64,000 bases of DNA from Diaporthe sp. PMI_573 (Eukaryota > Ascomycota > Sordariomycetes > Diaporthales > Diaporthaceae), in assembly GCA_021399435.1 (NCBI GenBank), contig JAJTUP010000001.1, forward strand, positions 1,736,001-1,800,000, in the 5' to 3' direction. Each line of letters starts with the position of its first letter. Positions within the stretch are counted from its first letter, which is position 1. Shown piece by piece: positions 60,299 through 64,000 of this stretch. The notes below the pieces were generated by a model that was not told where the DNA came from, ran no database searches, and worked only from the letters and a program-made list of their open reading frames with translations. The translations under genes were made by a program, and so were the position numbers.

Positions 60299-61558
60299 AT
60301 GGAAACCTCACGGAGCCTGGTTCGATCTATGTGGGGAGTGGAACTGGACGACGATGCTGAAAGGAGATACAGCACATACCTTCGATTCTGTCTGATTCAG
60401 GTCTTGGATTCGACCGAAGAACTTGAGTTTGTTATTGCATTGCTCAAGAATAATGCTGAAGCCCCTAAACACTTGCTCAAAGAGGCCTTGGATCAGGTTG
60501 GGAAAGAGCCTGCTACATCGAAGCATAGGCTCAACAGCAACACTTCGATGAATGAGATATCTATCCCAATCATGACTCAAAGCGTCAACGACAGGATTCT
60601 CGGTCCAACATTTGATTTCAACCGCGCTCTTGCCAAAGCCGTCCTTGTCATGCTAGCGACAGACCTGGCCATGGATTCGAATGAGGTCTCGGGGCATTCT
60701 CTGACAGTATGGAACGATTCAGAATCATTGAAAAGTATAATAGAGTCCACTCTCCCGAGACTTCGAGCCCCCACACAACCGGCATCTCAGTCTCCCGTGT
60801 CGTCTCAGATTCGCCCAAGCAAACTACGTGTCAAATATCTTGTCGCTTACGCGGATGTGGAAATAGTCTGGACGAGACATCTTCCGGACCACCTCGAATT
60901 GGAAGGCAAGAAACTGAGGATCTTCGAGCTTGCTTCATATCTTGAGCTCTCAAGAACTGTGATGAACGATGAATCTGGAGCTGGCTTAGCAGATTCCTTG
61001 AAGCGGTAGGATCCTGCCCAACATCGAACTTCGGCTTGAACGAGAATCGAGACTGACATAACCAGGGGTTGCTTCACATCTCAATTTCTCACAGAGACGC
61101 TGATGACATACCCGCTACTCTTCCCGCCGAAGGACAGGCAGTGGCTAAAATCTCACATCAAACCACATCGCAAATGGACAGGGTGGGGCTGGCCCACCAT
61201 GACGACCGCTCTGGACCCAAGACTTGCTGCACCCTTCGACAACACGCTCACTACGGACAGATACAACCGAGCCATTGAAAACAGTCACGAGCTCTACCAG
61301 AGATATCCGCACTGGGGGCCACGACTACACGCTCTCTACGACGAAGCACTAGAGCCTACTCCCAGCACGGCTCTCGGAAGGTGGTCTGAGAGGCGACGGG
61401 CAGCACGGCACACGTACTGGGTCACTGCGGCAGCATTCATTCTCGCCATATTTTTCGGCGTCACATCGACTGTAGTGGGGGTCTTGCAACTATGGATCTC
61501 ATATTGTCAATGGCAGGTCCCAAAAGGTGGCTATGGATGTGGACCACCATCTTCTTAG
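60299..61558 (+). CDS. Uncharacterised fungal protein with a C-terminal membrane helix
   Basis: Exons 60299-61005 and 61066-61558 (60-nt intron, frame kept) give 399 aa. The first ~190 residues are mostly helical and polar with no known domain. Residues ~194-215 (HLPDHLELEGKKLRIFELAS) and the C-terminal block, from YQRYPHWGPRLHALYDEAL through WSERRRAARHTYWVTAA to one hydrophobic helix (~354-380), resemble a widespread uncharacterised Pezizomycotina family that ends in a Tyr/Trp-rich, tail-anchored-like segment. No signal peptide. The start is the first ATG (METSRSLVRS); the frame is open 30 nt upstream but only from a GTG. Divergently paired with the trypsin-like membrane protein. Confidence 0.75.
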
Positions 61559-62002
61559 TTAGCAGTATACTATAGGATGTTTTCTGTCATGGGTGGAGGC
61601 AAGTCATTTTGACGGAAAGCAAGCGCTGTGGGTGGAAGGATTAGAGTTACACTCCAATTGCTTATGAGGTGAACTTGAATTCTAGCGGCGCCCAGTGACT
61701 ATTGGAACAGGAACGGTGGAGGGCAATCAACTCGCCTAGATATCTCTATTGACTCTATCCCGATATTTCATTTCTGACTGGAAGAAGTCTATCTTCCCAA
61801 GGTCCGATATCGCTTGCATTGAATCGATGGACAAAATACTGCCCGCCTTCCCAAGTTGTATGCGGGTATATTTGTGGTCATTCCATCCTGGCTGTCGATG
61901 CGGTAGCCCCTTCCCAGGAGTCCAGTGTTGCACTAGGGTATGCCAGATTGATCGTACATCTATGAATATTTTTACACAGGTTATGCGTGAGCTACACGTG
62001 GA
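61559..62002. other. Intergenic between convergent genes
   Basis: 444 bp of 3' flanks for the helix-ending protein and the minus-strand sugar transporter. No further feature recognised. Confidence 0.5.
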
Positions 62003-63693
62003 CTACGGCTCATCTTCGACTTCGTCGATTGGGTCTTCTCGTAACAGTTCTGTTTGAATGTCAGCACTCAGAAACCAGCCTGAATCCGGGAAGTAAAAAT
62101 CCGCCTACCACGACGCTCTAAGGATCTGCTGCCTTCTCCACCAGACTGCTTCTCCTCAATGCCAAACAGGGAGGCCATCTCCTCAAGGGTCTTGCCTCTA
62201 GTTTCCACCAGACAGTAGCGAACAAAGACGAACGCAAGGACATTGATGGCAGCTAATATCAAATAGAGACCCCATGATATTGCGGTCATAATGGGTGGTG
62301 TGACTTGCGCGACGAGGAAGTTGGCAATCCAGAGTGATGCCGTGCAAAGAGCGTTTCCTTTCGACTATTCCGTTCTCCTATGTCAATACTTGGAGTGGGA
62401 ATCGAAAAGTCTGGGACAGGACGGACTCACTCGTAAAGATATAGGGAAGATCTCAGCGGCGTAGAGCCAGCTACCCGAGCTCCATGACATGTTGAAGAAG
62501 GTGAAGAACAGGAACGGGAATGCAATGATGGCATAATTTCTAGGGTCACCAGGATGGGTCTCCGCATGCCTCTGCAGAACTGCGATGCCAATGAGAGCGG
62601 CGAACATACCAACGAGACCCAGCTGCAACCACGTCTTGCGCCCCAGCCTGTCGTAGTAGAAGATAGGAATCCACGAGGACAAGAACAGCACAACACCAAC
62701 ACCGCTTGTCGCCAGATTCGCGATGTTCGGGTCGGTGATGCCCCCATTGTGGAAGAGCTGCGGTGTGTAGTAGAATATCGCATTGGTCCCGGTTGCCTGC
62801 TGCAGGAACTGGATAGTGACACCAAGCAGCGTAACACGCAGGACCGGGCCGCGAAACATATCCGCCCAGCCAGCCTGCGCCAGATTCTCATCGGCCTGCT
62901 CCTCGCCTACCGAGCCCCTGATCTCGGCCATCTCAATCGCGGCTGCCTCCCCGCCGTGAAGGCGTGTGAGCACCTCTAGCGCACAATCATACCGCTCCTG
63001 TGCGACAAGCCACCGTGGCGAAGGCGGGACCCACGAGGACCGCCAGCATCCGGCAGCCAAGAGAGCAGCGGGGATGACCTGCAGGACGACGGGGAAGCGC
63101 CACCAGCCGTCCGAGGGCACGAAAAGAAAGCACGCGTAGTCGACGAAGAACACGGCCATCTCGGCGAAACACAGGATCATCAGCTCGATGCCGACCACGC
63201 GGCCGCGCAGCGAGGGCGGGCTGATCTCGGAGATGTAGAGCGGGACGCCCGCGGCGAAGGCTCCGATGCCCAGGCCCGTGACGAAGCGGCCCGCCGTCAT
63301 CTGCGTGATAGTCGAGCTGGCGGCCTGGGCGAGCGCGCCGGCGATGGTCAGGCCGGACGCGAGGGACAGCGTGCGCTCACGCCCCAAGGCGTCGGCGGCG
63401 GACCCGGCTGTCAGGGCGCCTGCTGCGCACGAGAGGTTGTAGATGCTAACGACTAGGCCGACGGCCCAGTCGCTGGGGTGGCCCATGAGCGAGTTCCAGC
63501 GCTCGTCGGCGACTATCATGCCCATCACGCCCTGGTTCCAGCCGAAGAGGAAGCCGCCCAGCGAGACGAAGGCGGTGAGCGAGTAGACATATCCCGGGTT
63601 TGGGGGTCGTTTGGTGCCCGACGCAGAGTCTCGGGGCGACCTTATGAGCTTCGTCTGTTTGAGGGAGCGGAGGAGTCTCATCGTGGCGACCAT
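62003..63693 (-). CDS. MFS sugar transporter
   Basis: Sugar-porter family member. Minus-strand exons 63693-62431, 62364-62109 and 62049-62003 give 521 aa, about 12 helices. Motifs: GGFLFGWNQGVMGMI in helix 1, SAADALGRERTL, AGRFVTGLGIGAFAAGVPLYI, SEISPPSLRGRVVG, SPRWLVAQERYD, QFLQQATGTNAIFYYTPQLF, YDRLGRKTWLQLG, WLYAAEIFPISLRSKGNAL and LVETRGKTLEEMASLFG. The loop signature reads PPSPRWL where most members have PESPRWL. The last exon is 47 nt and adds an acidic end (LLREDPIDEVEDEP). Substrate unknown. Confidence 0.93.
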
Positions 63694-64000
63694 GCCCTCG
63701 ATTCCAGGACCGCGTTGCTGTTGGATGGATGTGGCGGTGTGCGGCGTTGATAGCCCATGAGCACCCCGCTGTGGGAAGAGACTGACGACAGCGATACGAA
63801 TGTTATGACTGTATCCGCAAGGCTATTGCGTGAATGATCAGGCCGGCGTGGATGCTGCTGTCACCCAAGGGACGACGTTTGGCATGAGTGAGGTGAGACA
63901 ATGTTTGGGTAACACGACGATGACACGGGGCGGCGTGCCAAGCCCCTGTGGATTAGTTCCCGCGGACGGTTGTTCCGGGGTCCCCCTTTTACAGCTTCAT
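63694..64000. other. Upstream flank of the sugar transporter
   Basis: 307 bp to the window edge, presumably promoter. No gene or clear TATA box seen. Confidence 0.5.

Overview
The window is nuclear DNA of a filamentous ascomycete (Pezizomycotina, most likely a sordariomycete). Nearly all recognisable genes are split by 50-110 nt GT-AG introns with CTAAC/CTAAT-type branch sites. Intergenic gaps are long, and the gene set is typical of these fungi: Sm-B, MPC1, cytosolic pyruvate carboxylase, GH12, sugar and TRI12-type transporters, Old Yellow Enzyme. I rebuilt 15 genes with exon coordinates by joining frames at splice consensus sites; every junction reported keeps the reading frame.

Layout. 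(1) 0-15 kb, core housekeeping: 3' part of the spliceosomal Sm-B gene, mitochondrial pyruvate carrier subunit 1, pyruvate carboxylase (11 exons, two of 8 and 12 nt), then UDP-glucose 6-dehydrogenase on the minus strand. (2) 16.7-24.4 kb, a possible beta-glucan/sugar neighbourhood: a GH12 glucanase-like gene, a cellulose-synthase-like GT2 membrane glycosyltransferase with two GC-AG introns, and a hexose-transporter-like MFS gene. (3) 24-54 kb, gene-poor accessory-like DNA with isolated genes: a secreted trypsin/V8-like serine protease, a TRI12-like MFS pump, an orphan proline-rich membrane ORF, a low-complexity block (CA arrays, a degenerate ~60 bp tandem repeat, a CAG-type array, a G-tract cluster), an Old Yellow Enzyme homologue and a seven-helix membrane protein. 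(4) 54.8-63.7 kb, an anion:cation-symporter-type MFS gene, a divergent pair encoding a membrane-anchored trypsin-fold protein and a tail-anchored-looking partner, and a second sugar transporter.

How the genes may work together. MPC1 and pyruvate carboxylase both act on cytosolic pyruvate. The UDP-glucose dehydrogenase, GT2 synthase, GH12 enzyme and hexose transporter are all tied to UDP-glucose and glucan metabolism. The least familiar assembly is the divergent pair at 56.8-61.6 kb. One product combines a trypsin-like His/Asp/Ser triad with two transmembrane helices and a proline-rich tail. The other is a soluble protein of no known function ending in one hydrophobic helix. They share a 347 bp intergenic promoter. 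I saw no rRNA or tRNA genes, no CRISPR array and no intact transposon.
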